Assembly: GCA_016720425.1 (NCBI GenBank)
Contig: JADKKQ010000006.1
Span: forward strand, 1 to 64,000
DNA: 64,000 nucleotides
Source: Betaproteobacteria bacterium
Lineage (GTDB): Bacteria > Pseudomonadota > Gammaproteobacteria > Burkholderiales > Casimicrobiaceae
Direction: 5' to 3'
Under the pieces are notes generated by a model. It was not told the DNA's origin. It did not search any database and saw nothing but the letters and a program-made list of their open reading frames with translations. This document shows positions 51,889 through 60,826 of this stretch, one piece after another. The position numbers were made by a program, and so were the translations under genes. How positions within the stretch are numbered: the stretch's first letter is position 1; the number at the start of each line of letters is the position of its first letter.

Positions 51889-53943
51889 ATGGCGAACTAC
51901 GCCACCAGCAACATTCGCACTGTCGCACTGGTAGGCCAGGGGGCCTCCGGCAAGACCACGCTTGCCGAGGCCCTTCTGCTGAAGGCGGGCGCCATCAAGG
52001 AGGCGGGAACGGTCGAGCGCGGGACGACGGTCAGCGATTTCGACCCGATGGAGAAGACCTACCAGCACTCGCTGCGGGCGTCGGTGCTGCATCTCGAGAC
52101 GCAGGACACGCGCATCCATCTCGTCGACACCCCGGGATTCCCGGATTTCATCGGCCAGGCGATCGGCGCGCTCGACGCGGTCGAGACCGTCGCCGTCGTC
52201 GTCAATGCCACCGCCGGCGTCGAGATGATCACCAACCGGATGATGGACTGGGCCGCGAAGCGCAAGCTCTGCCGGCTCATCGTCATCAACAAGATCGACG
52301 CCGAGAACGTCGATCTGCCGCAGGTCCTCGCTTCGCTGCAGGCCGCGTTCGGCAAGGAGTGCCTGCCGCTTAACCTTCCGGCCGACGGCGGCAAGCGCGT
52401 CGTCGACTGCTTCTTCAATCCGGCCGGCGAAGCCGACTTCTCGTCGGTCGCCGCCGCGCATCAGGCGTTGGTCGACCAGGTGATCGAGGTCGACGAGGAA
52501 CTGATGGCCAAGTATCTGGAGCAGGGCGACGAGATCGCGCCGGAGCAGCTGCACGCGCCGTTCGAGAAGGCGCTGCGCGAGGGCCACCTGATCCCGGTGT
52601 GCTTCGTCTCCGCCCGCACCGGTGTCGGCGTCGACGAGCTGCTCAACGTGTTCGTGAAGCTGGCGCCGAATCCGGCCGAGGGCAACCCGCCGCTGTTCTA
52701 CAAGGGCGAGGGCGAGGCCATCGAGGAGTTCCACTCGGAGCCCGATCCGACCAAGCACGTGCTCGCGCACGTGTTCAAGGTCGTCGTCGATCCCTTCGTC
52801 GGCAAGCTCGGCGTGTTTCGGGTGCACCAGGGCACCGTCACCAAGGACACCCAGCTCTTCGTCGGCGACGGGCGCAAGCCGTTCAAGGTGGGCCACCTGT
52901 TCAAGCTGCAGGGTGGCAAGAACATCGAGATCGACAAGGCGGGCCCGGGCGACATCGTCGCCGTGGCCAAGGTCGACGAGATCGAGTTCGACTGCGTGCT
53001 GCACGATTCGCACGACGAGGACCACATTCACATGCGTCCGCTGGAGTTCCCGACGCCGATGCACGGCGTGGCGATCACGCCGAAGAAGCGCGGCGACGAG
53101 CAGCGGATCTCGGACGTGCTGCACCGGATGATCGCCGAGGACCCGACGCTGGTCGTCGAGCACGACGCGGTCACCAACGAGACGGTGCTGCGCGCCCTGG
53201 GCGACCTGCACCTGCGGTCGATCCTGGAGCGGATGGCCAACCAGTACAAGCTCGAGATCGACACCAAGCCGCCGCGGATTCCCTATCGCGAGACGATCAT
53301 GGGCAACGCCGACGGCTTCCACCGGCACAAGAAACAGACCGGCGGGGCGGGCCAGTTCGGCGAGGTGTCGCTCAAGGTCGAGCCGCGCGAGCGCGGCGCG
53401 GGCTTCGAGTTCCTCGACCACACCAAGGGCGGCGTGATTCCGCACCAGTTCCTGCCGGCGGTGCAGAAGGGCGTCGAGCAGGTGCTGGCCAGCGGCGCCA
53501 TCGCCGGGTTCCCGATGCAGGACGTCCGCGTGATCGTCTACGACGGCAAGCACCATCCGGTCGACTCCAAGGAAGTCGCATTCGTGTCGGCCGGCAAGAA
53601 GGCGTTCCTCGACGCGGTCGAGAAGGCGAAGCCCACGGTGCTGGAGCCGATCGTCAGCGTCGAGATCGTCTGCCCCGAGGCCAACACCGGCGACATCGCC
53701 GGCGACCTCTCGTCGCGGCGCGGCCAGGTGACCGGAACGCGCGGGCTGCAGCCGGGCATGCTGGCGATCAACGGACTGGCGCCGCTGGTCGAGCTGGAGG
53801 GCTACTCGGCGCGCCTGAAATCGGTGACCGGCGGCCACGGCTCGTGGACGATGCAGCTGTCGCACTACGAGGCGGCGCCGCCCGCGCTGCAGCAGCAATT
53901 GGTGACCGAGTTCCAGAAGCAGCGCAAGCACGAGGAAGACTGA
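51889..53943 (+). CDS. elongation factor G-like GTPase
   Basis: A 684-aa translational GTPase with five EF-G domains. The P-loop is GQGASGKTT (about 16-24) in place of AHIDAGKTT, and NKID is present. The switch II motif is DTPGFPDF with Phe84 where true EF-G has the catalytic histidine of DTPGH. These swaps mark the EF-G-like / FusA2 class, not the housekeeping fusA. Domain IV (GGAGQFGEV) and V are intact. A TATACA at 51851 may be its -10 box, and GGGAGGGAAGGAG precedes the ATG. The role may be ribosome rescue or stress translation; unknown. Confidence 0.88.
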   Translation: MANYATSNIRTVALVGQGASGKTTLAEALLLKAGAIKEAGTVERGTTVSDFDPMEKTYQHSLRASVLHLETQDTRIHLVDTPGFPDFIGQAIGALDAVETVAVVVNATAGVEMITNRMMDWAAKRKLCRLIVINKIDAENVDLPQVLASLQAAFGKECLPLNLPADGGKRVVDCFFNPAGEADFSSVAAAHQALVDQVIEVDEELMAKYLEQGDEIAPEQLHAPFEKALREGHLIPVCFVSARTGVGVDELLNVFVKLAPNPAEGNPPLFYKGEGEAIEEFHSEPDPTKHVLAHVFKVVVDPFVGKLGVFRVHQGTVTKDTQLFVGDGRKPFKVGHLFKLQGGKNIEIDKAGPGDIVAVAKVDEIEFDCVLHDSHDEDHIHMRPLEFPTPMHGVAITPKKRGDEQRISDVLHRMIAEDPTLVVEHDAVTNETVLRALGDLHLRSILERMANQYKLEIDTKPPRIPYRETIMGNADGFHRHKKQTGGAGQFGEVSLKVEPRERGAGFEFLDHTKGGVIPHQFLPAVQKGVEQVLASGAIAGFPMQDVRVIVYDGKHHPVDSKEVAFVSAGKKAFLDAVEKAKPTVLEPIVSVEIVCPEANTGDIAGDLSSRRGQVTGTRGLQPGMLAINGLAPLVELEGYSARLKSVTGGHGSWTMQLSHYEAAPPALQQQLVTEFQKQRKHEED

Positions 53944-53954
53944 CGGCCGCCGCG

Positions 53955-53980
53955 TGCCGCGCGCCGATGGGCGCGCGGCA
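53955..53980. terminator. stem-loop between convergent genes
   Basis: TGCCGCGCGCC-gatg-GGCGCGCGGCA is a perfect 11-bp stem with a 4-nt loop, placed between the EF-G-like and photolyase stop codons. No T run, so termination may be bidirectional and weak or rho-aided. Confidence 0.5.
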
Positions 53981-53991
53981 GCGCGGGCGGT

Positions 53992-55506
53992 TCAGCCGCC
54001 CCGCGCCGCGGCGAAGAGGGCGAGCGCCTCGCGGCGCGCGTCCGCGTGATCGACGATCGGCGCCGGATAGTCGCGGCCGACGACCACGCCTTTCGCCTGC
54101 TGGACCGCCGGCGCCACCCGCCAGGGGGCGTGGATCTCCTTCGCCGCCAGCGCCGCGACCTCGGGCACGTAGCGCCGGATGAACCGCCCGTCGGGATCGA
54201 AGCGCTCGGATTGCGTGACGGGATTGAAGATCCGGAAGTAGGGTTGGGCGTCGCAGCCGGTCGACGCGGCCCACTGCCAGCCGCCGTTGTTCGACGCGAG
54301 GTCGAAGTCGATCAGCGTGTCGGCGAAGTACTTCTCGCCCCGCCGCCAGTCGACCAGCAGGTCCTTGACCAGGAACGAAGCCGCGATCATCCGCAGCCGG
54401 TTGTGCATGTAGCCGGTGGTGTTCAACTGCCGCATCGCCGCGTCGACGATCGGGTAGCCGGTCTGCCCGCGGCACCAGGCGTCGAAGCGTCCGCGGTCGT
54501 CGGGGAAGGCGAGGCCGTCGTACTCGGGCTTGAAGGCGTGGCCGACCACGCGCGGGTGATGCCAGAGGATCTGCGCGTAGAACTCGCGCCAGATGAGCTC
54601 GGACAGCCAGGTCGCGGCCCCGGCGCCGTCCTGCTCCAGCGAACAGGCGTGCGCATACGCCGCCAGCTCGCGCACCGACACGGTGCCGAAGCGCAGGTGC
54701 ACCGACAGATAGGACGGGCCCTTGACCGCCGGGTAGTCGCGCGCCTCGCGGTAGGCGTCGATGCGGTCGCGGAAATCGGCGAACAGCGCGGCGGCGCCGC
54801 TCATGCCGGTGCGCACCGCGAGGGCGGCGAGGTTGGTGCGCGCGAAGCCCATCGCCTCGAGCGAGGGCAGCGTGCCGGCGACCGCGGCGGGCGCGCGGGC
54901 CAGCGCCTGCGCGTGCGGCGCCACGGGATGCGCGGCGAGATGCCCCGGCGTCAGCGCCTTGAGCCACGCGTTCCGGTACGGCGTGAACACCGAGTACGGC
55001 TTGCCCGCGCCGGTCAGCAGCTCGTCGCGCTCGAAGATCACCTGGTCCTTGAACGTGAACAGCGACCGGCCGGACTGCGCGAGCTCGTGCGCCACCGCCG
55101 CGTCGCGGTCGCAGGCCGCAGGCTCGTAGTCGTGGTTGCAGTACACCGCCTCGGCGGCGAGTTCGACGGCGAGCCGCGGGATCGCCGACCGTGCGGCGGC
55201 GTGGCGGACGATCAGCCCGCCGCCGCGCTCGCGCAGCGCGGCATCGAGCTCGCGCACCGACTCCCACAGGAACTCGACGCGGCGATCGTGACGCGAAGGC
55301 AAGGCATCGAGGATCTCGCGATCGAAGACGAAGGCCGCGTAGACCGCACGCGAGTTCGCCAGCGCGTGATGGAGCGCCGCGTGATCGAAGTCGCGCAGGT
55401 CGCGGCGGAACCAGACCAGCGTGCGGTCGTGCCGCGGGCCGGCCGCCGCAGCGGCTGCGTGCGGCGCACGCCGGTGCTTGTCGGCGGGGCGCCGCGCGGT
55501 GCTCAC
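53992..55506 (-). CDS. phr: deoxyribodipyrimidine photolyase (class I)
   Basis: A 504-aa flavoprotein that splits cyclobutane pyrimidine dimers with blue light. The N-terminal LVWFRRDLRDFDH antenna domain and the C-terminal FAD domain are complete: WREFYAQILWHHPR, GYPIVDAAMRQLNTTGYMHNR and NNGGWQWAASTG, FNPVTQSERFDPDG. GTG 55506 overlaps the upstream gene's stop as GTGA. An N-terminal His/Ala/Arg-rich extension of about 25 residues precedes the fold, so a later start is possible. Linked to the PhoD-like gene by coupling, an unusual pairing. Confidence 0.93.
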   Translation of the reverse strand: MSTARRPADKHRRAPHAAAAAAGPRHDRTLVWFRRDLRDFDHAALHHALANSRAVYAAFVFDREILDALPSRHDRRVEFLWESVRELDAALRERGGGLIVRHAAARSAIPRLAVELAAEAVYCNHDYEPAACDRDAAVAHELAQSGRSLFTFKDQVIFERDELLTGAGKPYSVFTPYRNAWLKALTPGHLAAHPVAPHAQALARAPAAVAGTLPSLEAMGFARTNLAALAVRTGMSGAAALFADFRDRIDAYREARDYPAVKGPSYLSVHLRFGTVSVRELAAYAHACSLEQDGAGAATWLSELIWREFYAQILWHHPRVVGHAFKPEYDGLAFPDDRGRFDAWCRGQTGYPIVDAAMRQLNTTGYMHNRLRMIAASFLVKDLLVDWRRGEKYFADTLIDFDLASNNGGWQWAASTGCDAQPYFRIFNPVTQSERFDPDGRFIRRYVPEVAALAAKEIHAPWRVAPAVQQAKGVVVGRDYPAPIVDHADARREALALFAAARGG

Positions 55507-56870
55507 CGAGTTTCCTTCGTGGTTGGCGGAAAGCGCAGCTCGCCGGCCGGGATCGCGTGCTTCCAGAGCAGCGTTCCCGTGCTGTCGAAACTCTCGAAGC
55601 TCAGCTCGCGCCGGTCGCCGGGACCGCTGACGCGGATCAGGCCGAACTGGCGCCGGTTGAACAGCGTGCCGGCGACAAGATCGGGGTTGTCGTGCTCGGC
55701 CTGGTCGACGCGGGCCGGGGGACGCGAGGTGAGCGGGCTCGACGTGAACTCGTACAGCGGATAGGCGCCCGGGCGCTCGAGTTTCAGCAGCTCGCCGAAG
55801 TGACGGTCGCCGGAGAGGAAGATCACGCCTTCGATCCGGCGCTCCAGCAGCCAGTCGGCGAACGCCTGCTGCTCGGTCCGGAAGTGGTTCCAGCCCTCGA
55901 ACCGGCTGGCGCGGTTCCAGAACTGGCTGCCGCCGGCGATGATCTTGATGCTGTTGCGCGGCGCGTAGGTCAGCGCCTGCTTCAGCCACTCGAGTTGCCG
56001 GGCGCCGAACATCGTCTTGTCGGCGCCGTCGGGCCAGCGGTTGGGCGACCGGTGGTAGCGGTCGTCGAGCAGGAAGAAGAGCAGGTCGCCGTATTGCGCG
56101 AAGCCGAATGCGCCCGCCGCGTCGGGCAGCCCGGAACTCGGATTCGGCCAATAGCGCTGGAAGAGCCTCAACGTCTCGCCCTTCAGCACGTACGAGGCAT
56201 CGGCGTCGTTGGGGCCGTAGTCGTGATCGTCCCAGATCGCGAGTTGCGGCGCGGCGGTCAGGAGATTCTGCAGCGGCAGGAAGGCCCGCTGCCGCCGGTA
56301 GCGCTCGGCCATCGCCGCCGGGTCCATGAAATCGGGGCGCTGCAGGTAGAGGTTGTCGCCCAGCCACAGCATGACGTCGGGCTTGACGCCGGCGATGGTG
56401 TCGAAGATCTCGTACTCCCCGCCGTAGCCGTTGCCGCCCCAGCGCGGGTCGGCGTCGGCGAGGAAGAAGCAGGATCCGATGGCGATGGTGATCGGCGGCG
56501 CGTTCGCGGCCTTGCTCCACCACGGCTGCGCCCGCACCTGCCCGTCGCGGCGCTCGTCGCCGGCCTCGATCCGGTACGCCGCGCGACCGCCGGGCACGAG
56601 GCCGGTGAGTCGCGCCACCACGACGTTGTCCTGGGCCGCCGCGGCGATCAGCTCCAGTTGGCGCTCGGCAGCGTCGCCGTCGGGGCGCCAGCTCAGCCGG
56701 ACGGTCCCCGGAGCATCGGTCTGGATCCAGAGCACGGCGCTGGTGAGCTCGGCGGGGCCGTGCATGACCACCAGTCGCGCGGCGGCCGGCGCGACGGCGA
56801 ACAGCCAGGCGAGCACGGTGACGGCGAGGCGGCCGGCGCAGGCACGACCGGCAAGGCTCAAGGGCCGCAT
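55503..56870 (-). CDS. PhoD-type alkaline phosphatase/phosphodiesterase
   Basis: A 455-aa exported metallophosphoesterase. N-terminus MRPLSLAGRACAGRLAVTVLAWLFA ends at ARL (Sec-type; no twin-arginine seen). A beta-sandwich domain (to about 130) is followed by the catalytic part with IGSC, WLGDNLY, IWDDHDYGPND, FLLDDRYHRSP, GGSQFW and LSGDRHFGEL, matching the PhoD/calcineurin metal ligands. Substrates could be phosphodiesters or monoesters outside the cell. The upstream gene yqgE is divergent; a 69-nt gap separates them. Confidence 0.88.
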   Translation of the reverse strand: MRPLSLAGRACAGRLAVTVLAWLFAVAPAAARLVVMHGPAELTSAVLWIQTDAPGTVRLSWRPDGDAAERQLELIAAAAQDNVVVARLTGLVPGGRAAYRIEAGDERRDGQVRAQPWWSKAANAPPITIAIGSCFFLADADPRWGGNGYGGEYEIFDTIAGVKPDVMLWLGDNLYLQRPDFMDPAAMAERYRRQRAFLPLQNLLTAAPQLAIWDDHDYGPNDADASYVLKGETLRLFQRYWPNPSSGLPDAAGAFGFAQYGDLLFFLLDDRYHRSPNRWPDGADKTMFGARQLEWLKQALTYAPRNSIKIIAGGSQFWNRASRFEGWNHFRTEQQAFADWLLERRIEGVIFLSGDRHFGELLKLERPGAYPLYEFTSSPLTSRPPARVDQAEHDNPDLVAGTLFNRRQFGLIRVSGPGDRRELSFESFDSTGTLLWKHAIPAGELRFPPTTKETR

Positions 56871-56902
56871 GGCAGGGTGCTTTCGGGAGGGAGACCCGTC
56901 AA

Positions 56903-56931
56903 TTGTGCCCAGAGGGGACGGCGATTACAAT
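56903..56931 (+). promoter_or_regulatory. sigma-70 promoter giving a near-leaderless yqgE mRNA
   Basis: TTGTGC, 17 nt, then TACAAT. The -10 matches five of six; the -35 matches its TTG. The start point would fall near 56938, two nt before the yqgE ATG. It would drive the whole yqgE-pyr operon. Confidence 0.5.
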
Positions 56932-56939
56932 TCAGTCCT

Positions 56940-57506
56940 ATGGCTGCAGGCAGCGCCAACTTCACGCATCACTTCCTCATCGCCATGCCGGCGATGGCGG
57001 ACCCGAACTTCGCCCGCACGCTGACCTGGGTGTGCGAGCACAACGACGACGGCGCGCTGGGCATCGTCGTCAACCGTCCGACCGACATGACGCTGTCGAC
57101 GCTGTTCGAGCAGATCGAGCTGCCGCTCGCGGACAACGCGCTGGGCGCGCGGCCGGTCCACTTCGGCGGGCCGGTGCAGGTCGACCGCGGCTTCGTGCTG
57201 CACCGTCCGCTCGGCAACTGGCAATCGACGCTGGCGGTGACCGACGACATCGGGCTGACGACTTCGAAGGACGTCCTCGAAGCGGTGGGCCGCGGCGATG
57301 GTCCCCGGGACGTGTTCGTCTCCCTGGGCTATGCCGGCTGGTCGGCGGGGCAGCTCGAGCAGGAAATCGCGCAGAACGCGTGGCTCACCGTCGGCGCCGA
57401 CGCCGACGTCGTCTTCGACCTGCCGGCCGAGGACCGCCTGCCCGCGGCGATGCGCCTCCTCGGCATCGACTTCTCGCGCCTGTCCGACGACGTCGGGCAC
57501 GCCTGA
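56940..57506 (+). CDS. yqgE: YqgE/AlgH family protein
   Basis: A 188-aa cytoplasmic protein of the UPF0301 family, with the conserved FLIAMPAMADPNFARTLTWVCEHND, GALGIVVNRP and PVHFGGPVQVDRGFVLH. The biochemical function is not settled. It begins the conserved run yqgE-ruvX-pyrR-pyrB-pyrC'; ruvX starts directly after its stop codon (TGAATG). Confidence 0.93.
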   Translation: MAAGSANFTHHFLIAMPAMADPNFARTLTWVCEHNDDGALGIVVNRPTDMTLSTLFEQIELPLADNALGARPVHFGGPVQVDRGFVLHRPLGNWQSTLAVTDDIGLTTSKDVLEAVGRGDGPRDVFVSLGYAGWSAGQLEQEIAQNAWLTVGADADVVFDLPAEDRLPAAMRLLGIDFSRLSDDVGHA

Positions 57507-57974
57507 ATGTCGACCGCGGGCGCCACGAGCCGACCGCCCGAGCCGGGCACGCTGCTGGCCTTCGACTTCGGCACGCGCCGCATCGGCGTCGCGCTCGGCA
57601 ACCGCGTCGTGCGCGTGGCGCACCCGCTGACCACGATCGAGATCGAGGCCAAAGCAGAGCGGTTCGCCGCCATCGCGGCGCTGATCGACGAGTGGCGACC
57701 CGAGCGCCTGCTGGTCGGCCGACCGGTGCACATGGACGGTGCGATGCACGAGATGACCGCACGGGCCGACCGCTTCGCGCGCCAGCTCGAGGGGCGCTTC
57801 GGCGTGCCGGTGACGCAGGTGGACGAGCGCGGCACGACGCAGGCCGCGCAGGCGATGCTCGGCGAGGCCGGTGGCGCCGGTCGCGCGGGCCGATCGCAGC
57901 GCGACGCGGTGGCGGCGCAGCTGATGCTGCAGAGCTACTTCGACGCGGCAATCTCATCGGGAAGCGGCGTATGA
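57507..57974 (+). CDS. ruvX: YqgF/RuvX Holliday-junction resolvase-like nuclease
   Basis: A 155-aa RNase H-fold protein with the first catalytic aspartate in LLAFDFGTRRIGVA and the acidic end motif RSQRDAVAAQLMLQ. Members take part in pre-16S rRNA 5' processing and were predicted to resolve junctions. The ATG directly follows yqgE's stop; the gene overlaps pyrR by ATGA. Confidence 0.93.
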   Translation: MSTAGATSRPPEPGTLLAFDFGTRRIGVALGNRVVRVAHPLTTIEIEAKAERFAAIAALIDEWRPERLLVGRPVHMDGAMHEMTARADRFARQLEGRFGVPVTQVDERGTTQAAQAMLGEAGGAGRAGRSQRDAVAAQLMLQSYFDAAISSGSGV

Positions 57975-58483
57975 GCCTGCCCGACGCCGACGTCGCGTTT
58001 TCCGAGCTCGTCCTGCGAATGCGCGGCGCGGTCGCCTTCGACGCCAAGTTCGTCGGCATCTACACCGGCGGCGCCTGGCTGGCGGAGCGGCTGGCCGAGG
58101 CGATTCCCGGCAATCACCCGGTCGGCTACATCGACGCGTCGTTCTACCGCGACGACTACGCGCGCAAGGGGCTGAAGCCCGAGGTCCACTCGACCCGCCT
58201 GCCGTTCGAAATCGAAGGGGCCAGGATCGTGCTGGTCGACGACGTCCTCTACACCGGGCGCAGCGTCCGCGCGGCGATCAACGAGCTGTTCGACTACGGC
58301 CGCCCGGCCTGCATCGAGCTCGCCGTCCTGGTCGACCGGGGCGGGCGCGAGCTGCCGATCGAAGCCACCTACGTCGGCGCGCGGCTGGTCGTCGCGCGCG
58401 ATCTCTCGGTCGTGCTCACGCGCGCCGCCGACGGCACGCTGTCGCTCGGCACCGAGCCCTCGGCGGAGGCCGGCCATGCGTAA
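57971..58483 (+). CDS. pyrR: bifunctional PyrR-type pyr regulator / uracil phosphoribosyltransferase
   Basis: A 170-aa phosphoribosyltransferase-fold protein; the PRPP-binding loop VLVDDVLYTGRSVRAA is intact. In Firmicutes PyrR attenuates pyr mRNA; in proteobacteria its role is less clear, and I see no attenuator hairpins before pyrB here because pyrR and pyrB overlap by 8 nt. Enzyme activity on uracil is plausible. Confidence 0.9.
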   Translation: MSLPDADVAFSELVLRMRGAVAFDAKFVGIYTGGAWLAERLAEAIPGNHPVGYIDASFYRDDYARKGLKPEVHSTRLPFEIEGARIVLVDDVLYTGRSVRAAINELFDYGRPACIELAVLVDRGGRELPIEATYVGARLVVARDLSVVLTRAADGTLSLGTEPSAEAGHA

Positions 58484-59435
58484 TCCGCAGCTCAACGCGA
58501 ACGGCGAACTCACCCACCTGCTGACGCTGGAGGGGTTGCCGGCCGAGGTGATCCGGCACATCCTCGACACCGCGGTGCCGTTCACCTCGATCGCCGAGCG
58601 CGACGTCAAGAAGGTCCCGCTGCTGCGCGGCCGTTCGGTGTTCAATCTCTTTTTCGAGAACTCGACGCGCACGCGGACGACCTTCGAGATCGCCGCCAAG
58701 CGGCTGTCCGCCGACGTCATCAACCTCAACATCGGCGCCTCGTCGACGACCAAGGGCGAGACCCTGCTCGACACCGTCGACAACCTGGTGGCGATGAACG
58801 CCGACATGTTCGTCGTCCGCCACTCGCAGTCCGGCGCGCCGCACCTCATCGCCGCGCACCTCGACCGCACCGGGCGCGGCCACGTCCACGTCGTCAACGC
58901 CGGCGACGGGCGTCACGCCCACCCGACGCAGGGGCTGCTCGACCTCTTCACCATCCGCCACTACAAGCACGACGTCCGCGAGCTCACCGTGGCGATCGTC
59001 GGCGACATCCTGCACTCGCGGGTCGCGCGCTCGCTGATCCACGGGCTCACCACGCTGGGCACGCCCGAGGTGCGGGCGATCGGCCCGCAGACGCTGCTGC
59101 CCACGGCGATGAGTTCGCTCGGCGTGCGCGTGTTCCACGACCTGCGCGCCGGGCTCGCCGGCTGCGACGTCGTGGTGATGCTGCGGCTGCAGAACGAGCG
59201 GATGAAGGGTGCGCTGCTGCCCTCGGCCGGCGAGTACTTCAAGCACTACGGCCTCACGCCGGAGAAGCTGGCCTGCGCCAAGCCCGACGCCATCGTGATG
59301 CACCCGGGACCGATGAACCGCGGTGTCGAGATCGACTCGGCGGTGGCGGACGGCGCGCACTCGGTGATCCTGCCGCAGGTGACCTTCGGCATCGCCGTCC
59401 GGATGGCGGTGATGAGCATCGTGGCCGGGAACTGA
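58476..59435 (+). CDS. pyrB: aspartate carbamoyltransferase catalytic subunit
   Basis: A 319-aa enzyme of pyrimidine synthesis. The carbamoyl-phosphate motif NSTRTRTTFE, the SSTTKGET loop and HPGPMNRGVEI are complete. The next gene encodes a dihydroorotase-like protein without the metal site, as in the Pseudomonas dodecameric class in which that protein is needed for assembly; no regulatory pyrI is present. Starts 8 nt inside pyrR. Confidence 0.95.
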   Translation: MRNPQLNANGELTHLLTLEGLPAEVIRHILDTAVPFTSIAERDVKKVPLLRGRSVFNLFFENSTRTRTTFEIAAKRLSADVINLNIGASSTTKGETLLDTVDNLVAMNADMFVVRHSQSGAPHLIAAHLDRTGRGHVHVVNAGDGRHAHPTQGLLDLFTIRHYKHDVRELTVAIVGDILHSRVARSLIHGLTTLGTPEVRAIGPQTLLPTAMSSLGVRVFHDLRAGLAGCDVVVMLRLQNERMKGALLPSAGEYFKHYGLTPEKLACAKPDAIVMHPGPMNRGVEIDSAVADGAHSVILPQVTFGIAVRMAVMSIVAGN

Positions 59436-59438
59436 CCG

Positions 59439-60713
59439 ATGAATCTCGAGATCCGCAACGGACGGGTCGTCGATCCCGCCCACGGCGTGGACGCCCCGCT
59501 GTCGCTGTACATCGCGCAGGGCCGGGTCGCGGCCGTGGGCGACGCGCCCGCGGGCTTCGTCGCCGAGCGCGTCATCGACGCGGCGGGCTGCGTCGTCTGT
59601 CCCGGGCTGATCGACGTCGCGACGCGGCTGCGCGAGCCCGGCTTCGAGTACAAGGCGACGCTCGCGTCCGAGCTGCGCGCCGCCGTGGCCGGCGGCGTCA
59701 CCGGCGTCGCCTGCCTGCCGGACACCGATCCGCCGCTCGACGAGCCGGGGCTGGTCGAGATGCTGCGGCACCGGGCACGGCTGCTCGACCGGGCGCACGT
59801 CTACCCGATCGGCGCCCTGACCGTCGGTCTCGCGGGAGCCGAGATCACCGAGATGGGCGAGCTCGCCGAGGCCGGTTGCGTCGCGTTCTCGCAGGCCGAG
59901 GCGCCGATCGGCGACACCCAGGTGCTGCTGCGCGCAATGCAGTACGCGGCGACCTTCGGCCATCGCGTCTGGCTGCGGCCGCAGGATCCGCATCTCGGCC
60001 GCGCCGGCGTCGCCCACGACGGCGAGGTCGCGACCCGCCTCGGCCTGCCCGGGATCCCGGCCTCGGCCGAGGCGATCGCGCTGGCCACGATCTTCGCCCT
60101 GATGCGCGAGACCGGCGCCACCGTGCACCTGTGCCGGCTGTCGTCGGCGCAGGGCGTGGCGATGGTCCGGGCGGCCCGGAAGGACGGCCTGGCGGTGACC
60201 TGCGACGTCGCTGTTCACCATCTCCACCTCTGCGACGTGGACATCGGGTGGTTCGACACCCAATGCCACCTGGTGCCGCCGCTGCGCGGGACGCGCGACC
60301 GCGCTGCGCTGCGCGCCGGCGTTGCCGACGGCACCATCGACCTCGTCTGCTCCGATCACACCCCGGTCGACGACGACGGCAAGCAGCTGCCGTTCGCCGA
60401 GTCCGAGCCCGGCGCCACCGGGCTGGAACTTCTGCTGCCGCTGACCCTCAAATGGGCGCGCGAGGACGGGGTGTCGCTGCTGCGGGCACTGGAACGCATC
60501 ACTTCGGCGGCGGCGGCGGTGCTGGGCTGCCCGGGCGGCAGTTTCAGCCCGGGGGCACCTGCCGACGTGTGCGTCTTCGATCCCGAAGCGCACTGGACGG
60601 TCGGTGCGGCGACGCTGTCGAGCCAGGGCCGCAACACGCCGTTTCTCGGGCTCGAAGTGTCGGGCCAGGTCCGGCAGACGCTGGTCGGCGGCACGGTCGT
60701 CTTCGAGCGGTAG
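59439..60713 (+). CDS. pyrC': inactive dihydroorotase-like subunit (PyrC')
   Basis: A 424-aa type I dihydroorotase homologue, matching the 423-aa Pseudomonas PyrC'. The metal-binding H-x-H before LREPG is missing: the sequence reads DVATRLREPG with A61 and R63. The later histidine motif is also changed (VHLCRLSSAQG), and only DHTP recalls the catalytic DHAPH. It is therefore very likely not an enzyme but a partner that stabilises PyrB. It begins 3 nt after pyrB. A working dihydroorotase must be encoded outside this window. Confidence 0.9.
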   Translation: MNLEIRNGRVVDPAHGVDAPLSLYIAQGRVAAVGDAPAGFVAERVIDAAGCVVCPGLIDVATRLREPGFEYKATLASELRAAVAGGVTGVACLPDTDPPLDEPGLVEMLRHRARLLDRAHVYPIGALTVGLAGAEITEMGELAEAGCVAFSQAEAPIGDTQVLLRAMQYAATFGHRVWLRPQDPHLGRAGVAHDGEVATRLGLPGIPASAEAIALATIFALMRETGATVHLCRLSSAQGVAMVRAARKDGLAVTCDVAVHHLHLCDVDIGWFDTQCHLVPPLRGTRDRAALRAGVADGTIDLVCSDHTPVDDDGKQLPFAESEPGATGLELLLPLTLKWAREDGVSLLRALERITSAAAAVLGCPGGSFSPGAPADVCVFDPEAHWTVGAATLSSQGRNTPFLGLEVSGQVRQTLVGGTVVFER

Positions 60714-60757
60714 TTTCTTGTTCGCACATGCCGCACCGGGCGGAATGCGGCCCGGGC

Positions 60758-60778
60758 GGAGGCTGTTTGCCTTTTTTT
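60758..60778 (+). terminator. terminator of the yqgE-pyr operon
   Basis: GGAGGC-tgttt-GCC followed by seven T forms a stem of four Watson-Crick pairs extended by G-T pairs. A second hairpin, CCGCA-10-TGCGG, lies just before it (60731-60750). Confidence 0.5.
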
Positions 60779-60826
60779 GAACCACGATCGCGCCGATGCG
60801 GCGCACTCACCGGGAGGGGTAGGATC

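Noticed and set aside
57971..58483. PyrR-type attenuator before pyrB
   Set aside because: pyrR and pyrB overlap by 8 nt and no terminator/antiterminator hairpins are visible between or before them.
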